In this document: in pieces, positions 1-7,900 of the stretch
Layout of the letters: each line of letters opens with the position of its first letter
Position numbering within the stretch: position 1 is the stretch's first letter
Assembly (NCBI GenBank): GCA_007120055.1
Contig: SKOL01000592.1
Location: forward strand, 1-15,208
Direction: 5' to 3'
Source: Anaerobacillus sp.
GTDB taxonomy: Bacteria; Bacillota; Bacilli; Bacillales_H; Anaerobacillaceae
DNA length: 15,208 bases
The notes under the pieces: model-generated
The model's input: the letters and a program-made list of their open reading frames with translations, nothing else
Told to the model about the DNA's origin: nothing
The model's database searches: none
Program-made: the position numbers and the translations under genes

Positions 1-538
1 CACATTCCCCGCAAAAATACTGGTTGGAAAAGACGCCAGTAGAACTATAATTCTGTCGGTATTTCCGATCCGGGTCCCGCATCATCAAACTTCGCCTTTT
101 CATTTCTTGTTGAACTGCTTCAAAGGTTTCTTCACTGATAATCGCAGGGTGAGTGTTCTTCACATAATATTGTGGTTGAATATCGTGGTTGCGAACGCGT
201 TTGTGCGATAAATAGCAAGTCGTAACGGTCTTCTGTGCTAAACAGTGGCCTTGGTATTTTTCTTGCTTGAGGATCTTATAAATAGCATCTCCAGTCCATT
301 TCGTATTTCCTTTTCCTGTCTTTAACCGATCTTTCGTTAAATCTTTAGCAATCGTGGGGCAACCTTTCCCCTCTAGAAACTCTCGAAAAATCCGTCTTAC
401 TACCTCTGCTTGTTCTTCATCAATCACGATCTCTCCGTCCTCCGTGGTGTCATATCCTAGAAAGAACGTGGTTGGCATATGAACAATCCCTTGTTGGAAA
501 CGTTTTTGCACACCCCATTTTGTACCCCTTGATACCAG
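1..538 (-). pseudogene. 5'-truncated large serine recombinase, type B (B'), open at left edge
   Basis: The minus-strand frame is open from 538 down to the left edge and reads as the middle of a large serine recombinase. It runs from a KWGVQKRFQQGI segment, through the Recombinase domain (FFLGYDT, then WTGDAIYKIL, then HPAIISEETFEAVQQEMKRR), to the first half of the zinc ribbon (YFCGEC). It aligns closely with residues about 166-341 of the complete recombinase at 8413-10050. The resolvase domain, with the catalytic serine and the SRFARN helix, is absent. A TAA stop lies in frame at 539-541, inside a TTAGATAA octamer, so homology ends abruptly there. The remnant cannot catalyse strand exchange. 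An internal ATG near 479 follows an AAGGG, so a C-terminal fragment might still be made, but I treat it as a decayed gene. The 3' end is outside the window. Confidence 0.85.
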
Positions 539-663
539 TTAGATAAGGAAACTCGATTTAGAATTAGATAAAATTCAAAACGCTAAATTTAGATAAAAAC
601 GGGCATTTTTTATCTAACCATAGTAACTATTCAGGACTTTTGAAGAGTATGGCTGTTAGATAA
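539..663. repeat. Cluster of TTAGATAA octamers
   Basis: The octamer TTAGATAA occurs at 539, 564, 589 and 656 on the plus strand, and inverted (TTATCTAA) at 610. The first three copies are exactly 25 bp apart. The cluster starts where the truncated recombinase loses its frame. Phased copies suggest a protein-binding array or the remains of an attachment region. Chance in AT-rich DNA is possible for single copies but less likely for five in 125 bp with a fixed spacing. Confidence 0.6.
589..617. repeat. Perfect 11-bp palindrome with 7-nt spacer
   Basis: The left arm TTAGATAAAAA (589-599) and the right arm TTTTTATCTAA (607-617) are exact inverted copies around the spacer CGGGCAT. The arms are AT-only and no separate U-tract follows the stem, so it is a poor terminator. 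A binding site for a dimer, such as an operator or an attachment half-site, fits better. It incorporates one direct and the single inverted TTAGATAA copy. Confidence 0.6.
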
Positions 664-670
664 ACGAAAA

Positions 671-716
671 TGAGCATAAAAAATAAGCTCACCACCTTTT
701 AATAAGGTAATGAGCT
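671..716 (-). terminator. Rho-independent terminator, minus strand
   Basis: The inverted repeat AGCTCA/TGAGCT (686-691 with 711-716) and the inner ACCTT/AAGGT (694-698 with 704-708) form one hairpin. Read on the minus strand it is followed by TTATTTTTTATG. No other clear terminator lies between here and the gene ending at 1501, so a transcript of that gene may cross the whole 75-bp repeat array and stop here. The hairpin and its flank resemble the terminator at 11571-11609. Confidence 0.65.
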
Positions 717-738
717 ATTATGAGATGAGTTTCTTCTA

Positions 739-764
739 TTTAAATGTTCACTTTAAATGTTCAC
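739..764. repeat. 13-bp perfect tandem duplication
   Basis: TTTAAATGTTCAC at 739-751 is repeated without a gap at 752-764. It is short and may be a replication-slippage product. It lies between the terminator hairpin and the 75-bp array. Confidence 0.8.
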
Positions 765-811
765 TTATTCTAAAGTATAGCAGTAGGATAATATAGCTTC
801 GCCCCTATGAC

Positions 812-1395
812 TAATCGCTCTTTAACGACTTTGAATTTTGTTCTGCAAGTTATCAGCATGTTAAATTGGGCCTGCTTTCTGCTATTTCCTCTGGCTTTTT
901 AACCTCTTTGAAACTGTTCTGCAAGTTACCAGCAAGTTAAATTGAACTCTTTTCTGCTATTTACTCTTGCTTTTTAATCTCTTTGAACCAGCTCTGCAAG
1001 TTACCAGCAAGTTAAATCGGACCTTCTTTCAGCTATTTCACTGGCTTTTTAACCTCTTTTGAAACTGCTCTGCAAGTTACCAGCAAGTTAAATTGGACCT
1101 TTTCAGCCCATTTCTTCGGCTTTTGGCCTTTTTTGAACTTAATCTGCAAGTTACCAGCAAGTTAAATCGGACCTTCTTTTAGCTATCTCAATGGCTTTTT
1201 AACCTCTTTTGAAACTGTTCTGCAAGTTACCAGCAAGTTAAATTGGACCTTTTCAGCCCATTTCTTCGGCTTTTTGGCCTTTTTTGAACTTAACCTGCAA
1301 GTTACCAGCAAGTTAAATTGAACCCTTTTCTGCCGTTTCTTCTGGCTTGTTGACCTTTTCAGAACCTATCCTGCAAGTTACCAGCAAGTTAAAAA
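812..1395. repeat. Eight-unit tandem array, period 74-76 bp
   Basis: The core CTGCAAGTTACCAGCAAGTT starts at 843, 919, 994, 1070, 1144, 1220, 1295 and 1371, giving intervals of 76, 75, 76, 74, 76, 75 and 76. Each core holds the heptamer CAAGTTA twice, 11 bp apart (about one helical turn). The first unit is degenerate (TATCAGCATG) and the last breaks off in AAAAATG, as expected of array edges; a partial spacer precedes unit 1 from about 812. Spacers are pyrimidine-rich on the plus strand and related to each other, each with a short weak stem (CAGCC...GGCT type) before a T-run. Unit lengths are not all multiples of three and no long reading frame crosses the array, so it is not a coding repeat. 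It resembles iteron or partition-type arrays in layout only; the function is unknown. Confidence 0.9.
994..1294. repeat. 150-bp higher-order duplication within the array
   Basis: Units 3+4 (994-1143) and 5+6 (1144-1294) are nearly identical as pairs, with only a handful of substitutions and one added T. Units 3 and 4 are less alike to each other in their spacers. In units 3 and 5 the core is followed by CGGACCTTCTTT, in units 4 and 6 by TGGACCTTTTCAGCCC. The array therefore grew recently by duplicating a two-unit block. Confidence 0.8.
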
Positions 1396-1500
1396 TGTCT
1401 TATACGGTTCTGTTTATTATTATTCACCAATTTCAAATTAATATTTCTGGGATATATGTTTGGATCGTACACATAATAAAATGTGTTCAATTCAATAGCT

Positions 1501-2961
1501 TTATGCCCAGTAAGGAATATACTTCATATATCTTGGTGCGGTATTTGGATCTAATGGTTTAACCTTTTTTGCATCTACAGCATCTTTAATAATCCTTGAC
1601 GCAGTTGAGCTCCCTTTATCATCTAAACCAAATCGCTGCCTGAGACTTGAGTTTGTCATGTAATCCTTTGAAACATACTTTAAACAGGCATGTAAATAAC
1701 AGGCGTGTACTTTCTCTTCTTTTTCCATTTCATTAAATGGCTTGTAGCTATATAAAGTAACACGTGTATGTTCATCACTAACTTCAATAACCGGAGCAGG
1801 CAATTGATAATATTCAGTTTGAGACACAACTTTATCTATACCACTTCCACGTTCCTCACATACCCCTACTCTTCTCATAAAAGAAGCAAGTGATTCGTTT
1901 CTTGATCGTGGAGGGCTATCTAAGAACCGTTCTGTATTAACAAGAGGTATACCTGGATTAGTTATCTCCATTCTATCTGTAAATATTTCAATCATTGGAC
2001 CCGTTCCACGTAAAGTTAAGTCTTGATGAATAATTGCATTTGCCACTAATTCACGTACTGAGAGTTCCGGGTACATCGGTACTTCTTTTCTGAGTGCTTT
2101 GCCGATCACTTCATTTCTAGGTAAAAGGTTGTCAATGAATCCGATTAACCCTTCAAATCCTGAGGCATAACCCTTTCCACCTTCCTGTTCACGAACAGTT
2201 TCAATTCTATCTTTTCCTTTGTAAATAATAACTCGTACTGACTTCCGTTTTAAATTAGGAAATTTAGATAGATCCTTTGCAAGCAAAATAGCCCCCAAGT
2301 TTGTAATATCATATCCGGCAGCAGTATTTTTTATTATCATCTTATCTTCCATTAAACGTTCTAAAATTAACTTTCGATTTTCTGGCAAGGGGATGTCCTG
2401 CAACTCAAAATACGTAGGATAATCTAAATAACTAAGAACCTTGCTCTCCGGGACATTTTGTAATGAAATTAAATCTTCATACGGAGTGTTATCGAATACA
2501 CGCCATAATTCACGTTCCTTTTCCGGATATTCTTTTAAGTTCTTTTTATACGAACCAATGCGAATAAATTCTTGACCAGAAAACTGCACTGGCTTATTAG
2601 TCGCTCTTTCAATTTGCAGTATTACTACTAATCCATGGTCAGTCTCAAGTTCAAAGAAACGGAACATGATACGTGGCGACAAAAGTCTTAATAGCCAGCT
2701 CTCAAGCTCCTCATTCCCCTTTTTTGCTTCACTAGGACGAAAAGTTGTTCCGATGATTTTATGTGTGTCATCTTCAACACCCCATACTAAATAAGCATCT
2801 TTTTTCCCTTCTAAAGCAGCAGTATTACTAAGTGCTGAGATATACTCGCCAATCATATCTGGTTGGGCATTATTGTGTTTAAACTCTACCCACCCCGTTT
2901 CATTTGGAAGTCCTCGAAGTTCAGTAAGCAGACTTCTTAGATAATCATTATCTCGGGACAT
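1501..2961 (-). CDS. AlbA_2 (Schlafen-fold) / HATPase_c_4 / winged-helix protein (COG2865-like)
   Basis: This 486-aa protein has three visible parts. Residues about 15-145 form an AlbA_2 domain, opening with ETGWVEFKHNN (the E-x-x-x-E-F-K signature), then LSNTAAL and VWGVEDDTHKIIGT. Residues about 280-410 form the ATP-binding module seen in RecG-related transcriptional regulators: RELVANAIIHQD (E304, N308, H312), DRMEITNPG (329-337) and EERGSGI. Residues about 415-475 look like a helix-turn-helix. Members are annotated as putative transcriptional regulators or as ATP-dependent DNA helicase RecG-like, but there is no helicase motor here. Some AlbA_2 proteins are antiviral effectors; the role of this one is inferred. 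The start is secure: AAGGAGGAGAG lies just before the ATG. The gene stands alone, with a long leader upstream and the repeat array downstream. Confidence 0.85.
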   Translation of the reverse strand: MSRDNDYLRSLLTELRGLPNETGWVEFKHNNAQPDMIGEYISALSNTAALEGKKDAYLVWGVEDDTHKIIGTTFRPSEAKKGNEELESWLLRLLSPRIMFRFFELETDHGLVVILQIERATNKPVQFSGQEFIRIGSYKKNLKEYPEKERELWRVFDNTPYEDLISLQNVPESKVLSYLDYPTYFELQDIPLPENRKLILERLMEDKMIIKNTAAGYDITNLGAILLAKDLSKFPNLKRKSVRVIIYKGKDRIETVREQEGGKGYASGFEGLIGFIDNLLPRNEVIGKALRKEVPMYPELSVRELVANAIIHQDLTLRGTGPMIEIFTDRMEITNPGIPLVNTERFLDSPPRSRNESLASFMRRVGVCEERGSGIDKVVSQTEYYQLPAPVIEVSDEHTRVTLYSYKPFNEMEKEEKVHACYLHACLKYVSKDYMTNSSLRQRFGLDDKGSSTASRIIKDAVDAKKVKPLDPNTAPRYMKYIPYWA

Positions 2962-3290
2962 TTACTCTCCTCCTTATTTATAGATTTTAATTTATGTATC
3001 ACTATCAAAGACAACCGCTTTATTTACTTGCATTTTTTTGTTTGTGTTAAGCACACGATCTTTTTTATAAAATTCAATATGTGTGTATCATTATCCTCTA
3101 ATAATAGTTGAATGCGAACAAAAATTTAGTGTAATGTAAGTATAAACATACCCAATACATATTTATGACACGCTCACTAAACTATTGTACCTATCATGAT
3201 TATCTTAACATTAAAGTTCTATTTTACATAAAAACATTACTCTAAGTTACAAAAATATATTCATGATAAAAGTTCTGTTGGAAACAAATT
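2962..3290. other. AT-rich intergenic region, leader of the AlbA_2/ATPase gene
   Basis: About 330 bases with no credible gene on either strand. The strong SD of the downstream minus-strand gene is at its left end. No convincing -35/-10 pair could be fixed. A short imperfect palindrome (GTGTTAAGCACAC, near 3046-3058) and two loose copies of AAAGTTCT (3213-3220 and 3269-3276) are the only visible structure. Confidence 0.6.
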
Positions 3291-3338
3291 AACCCACCAA
3301 GTAGCAGTATAAATTCTTATACGCTAACTTGATGGGTT
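3291..3338 (-). terminator. Long hairpin, probable terminator of the 3342-4109 gene
   Basis: AACCCACCAAGTAGC (3291-3305) pairs with GCTAACTTGATGGGTT (3323-3338), and the interior GTATAA/TTATAC closes on an ATTC loop. The stem is about 20 bp with one mismatch and two single-base bulges. It starts 3 bases past the stop codon of the minus-strand gene. The following minus-strand sequence TTAATTTGTTT is only moderately U-rich. A second copy with the same left arm and the same bulge is at 4851-4895. Confidence 0.65.
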
Positions 3339-3341
3339 GCT

Positions 3342-4109
3342 CTAATAGCTTATTGAGTTTTCCTTCATCAAACGACCTATTTCGAAGATAGCTGCAATTT
3401 CAGCATTTTTAACCTTAGAAATACTAAAACCATCCTCTTTTCGATAATAATTAACTCCATCACAATATATATAATCATACACAGCACTTATATCATAAAC
3501 AGCTTTTGGTGTAATGCTACCTTTACCTTGAATTATTCCAGTGGATATAGAATGATTTCCACCATAAACCCATGAAATCCCCATTGGTAACCATAGGTCT
3601 ACCCTATGATTATGATCTTGTTGCCAAGCTTCATCTGCTCTCCCTTGACCAATTCGAGCAATACAATTAACCAATCTCGAGGTCTTCCAAGACCATGGTA
3701 ATACTAAATCACGACTTAACAAAACTGTTTTTTCTTCCTTTACCTCTTTGATTACATCCTCAAACTCTTTCCCATCCAGTGCGAGCAACGACCTTCGATC
3801 AAAAAGAACTTCTTCAGGAAATAAACTAGGTAATTCTGATTCATATTTTTTATATAGCAAATTAGTTAAATATTCGGTTTGAATTCTTCTTCCAACTAAT
3901 CTAACGACATCGACTAGTGGATGTTCTACCTCTTGGCTTAGAGGACCATTTTCATTTTCTGACTTCTTTGTCTGCTCTAATACAGAGTTAGCAAACTCCA
4001 TGATACTATCAAAATCTTTCTTATTCTTCTTTGCATTCATTTTTCGATGGATATCATCTATACGTTGCTTTGCACTTTTCTCCTTTTTCTTCTTTATTTT
4101 AAAGAACAA
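3342..4109 (-). CDS. Probable DUF6710 family protein, function unknown
   Basis: A 255-aa soluble protein without signal peptide or membrane segment. Residues 1-35 are extremely lysine-rich (FFKIKKKKEK). Residues 63-90 carry HPLVDVVRLVGRRIQTEYL, 137-150 LPWSWKTSRLVNCI, and 169-200 DLWLPMGISWVYGGNHSIS followed by a glycine-rich GIIQGKG. The end reads NAEIAAIFEIGRLMKE. From memory this pattern matches DUF6710, a family of unknown function; I cannot confirm it here. The GGNHS segment (183-187) could be functional because of its conserved look, but no activity can be assigned. The start is TTG at 4109, supported by GAAGGGGGG upstream. It is divergent from 4244-4834, and both proteins begin with a similar basic M-F-x-x-x-K/R stretch. 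A long hairpin follows the stop. Confidence 0.75.
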   Translation of the reverse strand: MFFKIKKKKEKSAKQRIDDIHRKMNAKKNKKDFDSIMEFANSVLEQTKKSENENGPLSQEVEHPLVDVVRLVGRRIQTEYLTNLLYKKYESELPSLFPEEVLFDRRSLLALDGKEFEDVIKEVKEEKTVLLSRDLVLPWSWKTSRLVNCIARIGQGRADEAWQQDHNHRVDLWLPMGISWVYGGNHSISTGIIQGKGSITPKAVYDISAVYDYIYCDGVNYYRKEDGFSISKVKNAEIAAIFEIGRLMKENSISY

Positions 4110-4243
4110 ATTACCGTCCCCCCTTCAAATAATGCTTATGAATGGGATAGGCAAAAAATACTACAAGTTCTCTAGAATAAAGAATACTCCTTATTTTTGA
4201 GCAATATATTTTATTATTGTACAAAAAATGAGGGGGTTACTAC
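4110..4243. promoter_or_regulatory. Divergent promoter region, exact elements uncertain
   Basis: The two flanking genes diverge here, so both promoters should lie within about 130 bp. On the plus strand TTGAGC (4197-4202), 17 bp, then TACAAA (4220-4225) is a weak -35/-10 pair, but it would start transcription inside the SD of the plus-strand gene. No better pair was found. SDs at both ends are clear: GAAGGGGGG on the minus strand and GAGGGGG on the plus strand. Confidence 0.35.
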
Positions 4244-4834
4244 ATGTTTAATATTTTCCGTAAGAGAACGACAGTTGTGAAAAAATTAAATGAAGAGAGT
4301 AAAAAATCCAAGGTGGATGACAAGGACAAACAGAAAGAGGATTTGCCTAAAATTAAACTTGTTACATTATTAGACCTAATAAAACATGGGGATGCTATCA
4401 ATCTAAACATCGAAAATGATGATGCACACGAGCAAGGTGCTCCATTAGCTAAAAGTAGAACTCTTGTATTAGAAGATGTCAGCATAATGTTTTCCGAATG
4501 GGCAGAATGGACTGTAACCATTAATGTTCACCATGACAATAAGGATTTTACTGTCTATAGCAATGATGAACTAAAAATTGATTGGGACAATGAAACTGTT
4601 AAACATGCCCGGAAACATCCATATCAGGATGTAGAAGTAGAATGGACTCATGAAGGAGAATGGTGTGAATATATTACTTCAACAGTCCATGACTTAAAAA
4701 AGAAGTTGGATAAACACCGAGAAGATACAAAACGTCAAGCAAAACTAGAAAAGGATAGACAGTATCAATTAAAAGTCAAAAAAGATTATGAGCAGAAAGA
4801 GTACTTCAATCAAGTTTTTAAAAATAAGAAATAG
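4244..4834 (+). CDS. Hypothetical protein, highly charged, function unknown
   Basis: I do not recognise this 196-aa protein. Residues 1-36 are basic and lysine-rich (FRKRTTVVKKLNEESKKSK). The middle (about 37-125) alternates hydrophobic and polar residues and is tryptophan-rich (MFSEWAEWTVTINVHH, DVEVEWTHEGEWCEYI), suggesting a beta-rich fold. Residues about 130-196 are a charged helix, possibly coiled coil (VHDLKKKLDKHREDTKRQAK). There is no signal peptide or membrane segment. ATG with GAGGGGG eight bases upstream fixes the start. It is the only plus-strand gene in the window and diverges from the DUF6710-like gene. The pair may be a small two-gene cargo module; that is inferred from arrangement only. 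Confidence 0.7.
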   Translation: MFNIFRKRTTVVKKLNEESKKSKVDDKDKQKEDLPKIKLVTLLDLIKHGDAINLNIENDDAHEQGAPLAKSRTLVLEDVSIMFSEWAEWTVTINVHHDNKDFTVYSNDELKIDWDNETVKHARKHPYQDVEVEWTHEGEWCEYITSTVHDLKKKLDKHREDTKRQAKLEKDRQYQLKVKKDYEQKEYFNQVFKNKK

Positions 4835-4850
4835 TATCTCCCCTAGCATG

Positions 4851-4895
4851 ACCCACCAAGTAGCCATCTAAAACCTAGTTGCTAACTCGGTGGGT
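4851..4895. terminator. Long hairpin between convergent genes
   Basis: ACCCACCAAGTAGC (4851-4864) pairs with GCTAACTCGGTGGGT (4881-4895), with one mismatch and one bulged A. It sits between the plus-strand gene ending at 4834 and the minus-strand gene ending at 4909, as expected for a bidirectional terminator. Flanking U-tracts are weak (ACTAGTTTTC). The left arm and the bulge position are identical to the hairpin at 3291-3338, while loops and right arms differ. Confidence 0.6.
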
Positions 4896-4908
4896 TACTA
4901 GTTTTCAG

Positions 4909-7900
4909 CTATTTTCTTTTCTTTCTTCTCGGTCGTTTCACCTTTAATTTATACGACAATTTGTCTTCAAGATAGCTCTCCCACTCAGTTCCCGTGCTAA
5001 GTTTATAGACGATCCGGCCATCAGGATTTATAGTTCCACTTTCAACAAGTCGTTCAAAGATATCCGCTCGGAAGGCAATGCGGTTCTTCAGTGGATCGAA
5101 TTCGGTGATATCCTTTAATTCATTCATTAGCCATTCTAGTTCAATTCGATATTTAGTTGCTTGTTCTTGCCGTTCCTCAAAGGCATCTAGTTGATGTTTG
5201 TATTGAACAATCTGCTCGGTTAATGCTTCAACCTTTTTAGTGTCTTGACCTGCTTGATTTAATTCCTCATCTACAGCTTCATAAAGCTCTTGGTTTAGCT
5301 GTTCCATCTTCACTTCGATTTCTTCAATATTACCAAACTCTTCACTCGTTAAGTCTGCCTTGGCTGCTACTGCCTCTACTGATAAAGGGAAGTCTTCATT
5401 TGCCTTTATGTCCAGCAAAGCACTCATAAAGTTATGCTCCAAATACTCCTCACGAAAACTTAGAGCTGTGCAGGTCGTTGAGTTATTTTTGCCAGCGGCT
5501 ATGATACATCTCCAGTAATGCCTTGCTCTTTTCTTAGGATCTTGTTGGTCGTAATGCATTCGATGACTGACTGCTCCACCACACTCACCGCATCGAAATA
5601 CCTGATGAAAGTTTTGTGGCTTACTTATCTCCCCACTTTTAACCGTAAATTTAGTTTGTTTTGATTCTCTAATTTTTTGAACAGCCTCCCACTCTTCAGG
5701 TGGGATAATAGCTGGATGATGATCCTCAATAAAATATTGTGGCAGTTCTCCTTGATTAATCACTTGTTTTCTCGTAAATAGATCTTTCACGTAGGTCTGT
5801 TGGTACAGGATGCAGCCTTTGTAGACTGGTGAGGCTAACATTTTCCCAACTGTGTTTAAATGCCAATATTTATTTCCGTTTGCTGTTTCAATACCATCTT
5901 CACTTAATTCCCGTGCTATGCGTCCGATACTTTTTCCTGCTGCATAGGAATCATACATCCGTTTCACCACAGCCGCTTGTTTAGGTTCGATACACCAATT
6001 CTTATGTTCATCGGCAATGTATCCATACGGGAATCGGCTTGGCCTTACGATCCCTACTTCCGCTAACTTCTGCTTCCCCCATTGACTACTGGTTCCCACG
6101 TTGACCGCTTCTTCTTGAGCCATACTACTGAGAACTGTTAACATCAAATCGCTATCTTTGTCAGCGGTATTAATATTCTCGCGTTCAAAATGCACGTACA
6201 CGGGCGGGTTTAGAGCTTTAAGCATTCTCACAAAGGAGAGTGCATCGACCGTATTCCTCGCAAACCTGGATATGGATTTGGTCAAGATTTGATCGATTTT
6301 TCCTTGCTTGCATTTTCGCATCAAACGATTAAACTCGGTTCGATTTTTGGTTTGTGTCCCTGATAACCCTCTGTCCGCAAAAATCCCAGCAAAGCTCATC
6401 TCAGGATTCTTTAAAATCAAATACGTATAATACGCAACTTGCGATTCCAGACTGATTTGTTGGGCATCCTGTTCTGTTGAAACCCTACAATAACTAGCGG
6501 TTCTAAGGGTTGGTTGTTCTGGTCTCGTTCTAATGGACTGCTCTACTTTGTTCATGTTCTTTTTCTCTTTTTTAATCTGCTTCGTTAAGCTAACCTCTGA
6601 TGTTGTACTCGTTTCTCTTCTTTTTGTTTCTACAATCACGTTACCTTCCTCCTCCCCTGATTGCTCAGTTGCTTGTCGTACCGGATTAGCTTTTATATTT
6701 TGCTTTCTTATTGTTTTGGGCGGTTCAGGAGTTTCGCCCTCTCCAATTTTTGTTTCTTCTTGGTCAAACCAATACACAATAAACGTATCCTTGGAATATA
6801 TCGTCATGCTCACTATCCATGCTCGGAGATATTCAATCGTTGCCTGCTCATGGAAATCATCAAGAGACTGGAGCCTTGTCATCCATGTAATTGCTTTTTC
6901 TCGGTACAGCCTGTCTTTTTCCATGTTTTTAACATGGTTTTCAAAGTTGAAAAGCTCTTCTTCTAATTGATGCTTTCTATCATGGATGGCCGCCCATTCC
7001 TCTTCTTCTACTGTTTTTTCTTGTTCTCGTACTAAGCGCAAGTGGCTGAAATACAGTAAGCGTCGTTGTTCAAAATAATCTTGTTCATGGAATCTTTTCA
7101 TTGGATGAAAGATGTCTTTTAGTGTACCTTTTTCAAGAAAACGTTCGTAAAATGCTTGCTTCATCATTTCAAGAAGCTCCGATTCATTTATCTTGGAAGA
7201 AGCACAGAGGTTACTACCAGCCTTTGTTTTTCTGCAACGCCAACAAGGTGTCGCATAATCAGATAAAAACTGATAATTACATCCGCATAATCCGCACATA
7301 ACTCGCCCCGATAACGGCCGGAACTCTGCTTTTTTGTTTTTCTTTTTCCGCTCTGCTGGTTTAAACCGTTTTTGCACTTCCTCAAACGTGGCTGGATCAA
7401 TAATAGCTGGATGACTATTCTCAATGTAATAGCTCGGTTCATCATTCGGTTTCCCATTATCCAGAAGGGTAGTCGTTTTAAAGTATGCAAATCGATTTCC
7501 AGTATAGGCCACATTAGTTAGTATTTTCTTAACTACCGATCCGTCCCAAATAGTGCCCCCTTTAGACGTGAGAACTCCTTGTTGCATTAAATAGTGAGCA
7601 ATTTTCTTGAGTGTTGAACCTTCAAGAAATAATTCATAGATTTTTTTTACTGCTTGGGCTTCTTCTTCATCTACGGTGATATAGGTTTTCTTTTGTTGAT
7701 AGGTAACATGATAACCGAGAATCCTTTCAAATTTTGGAGACCCTCTTAACGCTTTTTTCTCATAACCCCAACTAACATTATGAGAGAGTGTTTCCACCTC
7801 ATTTTGGGCAAGTGCTGCATACGTCGCTAATAAAAACTCGTTATATCCTTTGGAAGTGTCGAGATTTTCTTTTTGAAAATATAAACCTATGTTAAGTCCC

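Noticed and set aside
843..1395. CRISPR array
   Set aside because: The stretches between the repeated cores are not unique spacers; they are related to each other and some are nearly identical. Units lack the palindromic repeat plus 30-40 nt spacer layout, and no cas gene is present.
843..1395. Coding repeat (repetitive protein)
   Set aside because: Unit lengths of 74, 75 and 76 shift the frame, and no long frame runs across the array on either strand.
1347..1562. 71-aa plus-strand protein at the array end
   Set aside because: It starts within the last repeat without an SD and overlaps the 3' end of the AlbA_2/ATPase gene in antisense.
1501..2961. RecG helicase
   Set aside because: Relatives are often labelled RecG-like, but no Walker A/B or helicase motifs are visible; the ATP site is of the GHKL type.
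3192..3268. Inverted repeat TATCATGA/TCATGATA as a regulatory stem
   Set aside because: Arms are only 8 bp with about 60 nt of AT-rich DNA between, which is easily chance.
4240..4521. Minus-strand frame opposite the 4244-4834 gene
   Set aside because: It is antisense to a gene with a strong SD and has no credible start of its own.
6533..6970. Plus-strand reading frames opposite the double recombinase
   Set aside because: They lie antisense to clear recombinase domains and linker, have no SD, and have the composition of a shadow frame. Other plus-strand frames within 7101-11376 were rejected on the same grounds.
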